Source of the DNA: Muribaculaceae bacterium
GTDB lineage: Bacteria > Bacteroidota > Bacteroidia > Bacteroidales > Muribaculaceae
DNA: 64,000 nucleotides
Direction of reading: 5' to 3'
Assembly (NCBI GenBank): GCA_022509185.1
Contig: JAFLTS010000001.1
Coordinates: 1 to 64,000, forward strand
Below, piece by piece: positions 63,347 through 64,000 of the stretch. The translations under genes and the position numbers were made by a program. How positions within the stretch are numbered: the first letter of the stretch is position 1; each line of letters starts with the position of its first letter. The notes beneath the pieces are model-generated. The model did no database searches. It had not been told where the DNA came from and was given only the letters and a program-made list of their open reading frames with translations.

Positions 63347-64000
63347 CTAATTAACAACTGTAACCAATGCTTTTCTTATGGCATTACGAATTTTTTCTGC
63401 CTCATCACCTCCAAGTTTCAATGTTGAAATTACATTTCTTACATAATCGTCTTTATTTTTAAATCCTAATAATTCCACCGCACCGCTCTCTGATAATAAA
63501 GGCTTATGATTAAAAACTTTAAGCATCTCAGCATAATCCTGTCTCTCTATAATGCCTTTAAATTTTTGAATAAGTTCATTATACTGCTTTCTTGGGTTCA
63601 GTATCTTTATTAGTTGTCGCAAATGGGTTTCTAAGGCTGTAATACAGGTAAATTTGGCATCTATTTTGGCATCTACCTCCCTTTTTACCCTATGACGAAC
63701 ATGCTCCAATACCTGTTGTTGTAATCTTCTGTTGAATTCAGCCAGTGATCTTTTCTTTACTTTGTTGAACACGACTCCCGGGTTTTTACCCCTTATCTTA
63801 GCCATGCTTTTTATCACTTCCTCCATTAAGAAAAAATTCTCCACTTCTGCTACCTCCGGTACCATTATAGATTTTTTTCTTAAATAAGCCACCTCCTGTG
63901 CAGTGCGTCTGTCCCTGTCTACTATACCGTGGCTTTCCAAATGATGCATATTGGTCAACCCATTAAAAGAGCGCGTAGTCTCTATCACTTTATCGCAAGA
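63347..64000 (-). CDS. DUF4435-like (TOPRIM-type) protein, N-terminus beyond window
   Basis: The frame is open to the window edge: it reads SCDKVIETTRSFNG before the GTG at 63988, so the true start lies to the right. The visible 217 residues include HHLESHGIVDRDRRT, with the acidic IVDRDR resembling the DxD of a TOPRIM fold, and EVENFFLM; this is the DUF4435 pattern. The rest is helical and basic. DUF4435 proteins usually have an N-terminal ABC-type ATPase like OLD nucleases and some act in phage defence; whether an ATPase is present cannot be seen here. Stop at 63347. Confidence in the family is moderate. Confidence 0.6.
   Translation of the reverse strand, partial: SCDKVIETTRSFNGLTNMHHLESHGIVDRDRRTAQEVAYLRKKSIMVPEVAEVENFFLMEEVIKSMAKIRGKNPGVVFNKVKKRSLAEFNRRLQQQVLEHVRHRVKREVDAKIDAKFTCITALETHLRQLIKILNPRKQYNELIQKFKGIIERQDYAEMLKVFNHKPLLSESGAVELLGFKNKDDYVRNVISTLKLGGDEAEKIRNAIRKALVTVVN

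Noticed and set aside
1..64000. CRISPR arrays, tRNA or rRNA genes, insertion sequences, prophage genes
   Set aside because: Intergenic stretches were read for direct repeats, cloverleaf ends (CCA-type acceptor, TTC loop) and transposase-like frames; none was found.

Overview
The window is a moderately AT-rich chromosomal segment from a member of the Bacteroidales. A gut Muribaculaceae or Bacteroides relative is my guess, not something the sequence proves. The support is a SusC/SusD/SusE-type starch locus with a SusR-like regulator, an RprX/RprY two-component pair, several Bacteroidota-type proteins (DUF4301, DUF4923, DUF5686, CarboxypepD_reg outer-membrane barrels), lipoproteins with acidic residues just after the lipidated Cys, near absence of Shine-Dalgarno sequences, and repeated -7 boxes of the Bacteroidota form TAnnTTTG. 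I see no rRNA, tRNA, insertion sequence, prophage or CRISPR array.

Layout. (1) 260-11033, plus strand: a tight four-gene run encoding an exported VWA protein with a MIDAS site, a large tubulin/FtsZ-superfamily protein, a membrane-anchored papain-like cysteine peptidase and a TonB-receptor-like outer-membrane barrel. This is the most unusual unit in the window. (2) 11128-19575, plus strand: an exported alpha/beta hydrolase, then a long RelA-type (p)ppGpp synthetase with a degenerate hydrolase domain, in an operon with a lipoprotein and a DUF4301 protein. A strong terminator and a possible tiny gene follow, then a low-molecular-weight phosphatase, fabD and asd. (3) 19661-28388: an oligopeptide transporter (OPT) family protein, a DUF975-like membrane protein, an outer-membrane barrel, a small acidic protein, a zinc-ribbon membrane protein and a Zn/Cd-type P-ATPase. 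(4) 28487-35091, minus strand: a complete histidine-degradation (hut) operon ending in glutamate and one-carbon folate, led by a small monooxygenase-like gene. (5) 35129-38497, minus strand: flavodiiron protein, UDG-superfamily protein, DedA protein and alpha/beta hydrolase, divergent from a glycosyltransferase. (6) 39580-42668, minus strand: C11 peptidase lipoprotein, MscS channel and ThiF-like protein. (7) 42901-45941, plus strand: rprX, rprY and a PlsC acyltransferase, converging on a DUF5686 gene. (8) 48577-63264, minus strand: glycogen branching enzyme, DUF4923 protein and SusR-like membrane regulator, then susC, susD, a SusE/F-like four-repeat starch-binding lipoprotein, a GH13 amylase lipoprotein and the GH97 alpha-glucosidase. 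(9) The right edge cuts a DUF4435/TOPRIM-like gene.

How the genes work together. The sus region would bind starch at the cell surface, cut it, import maltooligosaccharides and release glucose, while glgB builds storage glucan. The SusR-like protein is placed to report periplasmic maltooligosaccharide. The hut operon supplies nitrogen, glutamate and one-carbon units. The VWA-tubulin-papain operon has components predicted for the cytoplasm, inner membrane, periplasm and outer membrane. That fits an envelope or membrane-remodelling machine with a regulated protease, though its function is unknown.
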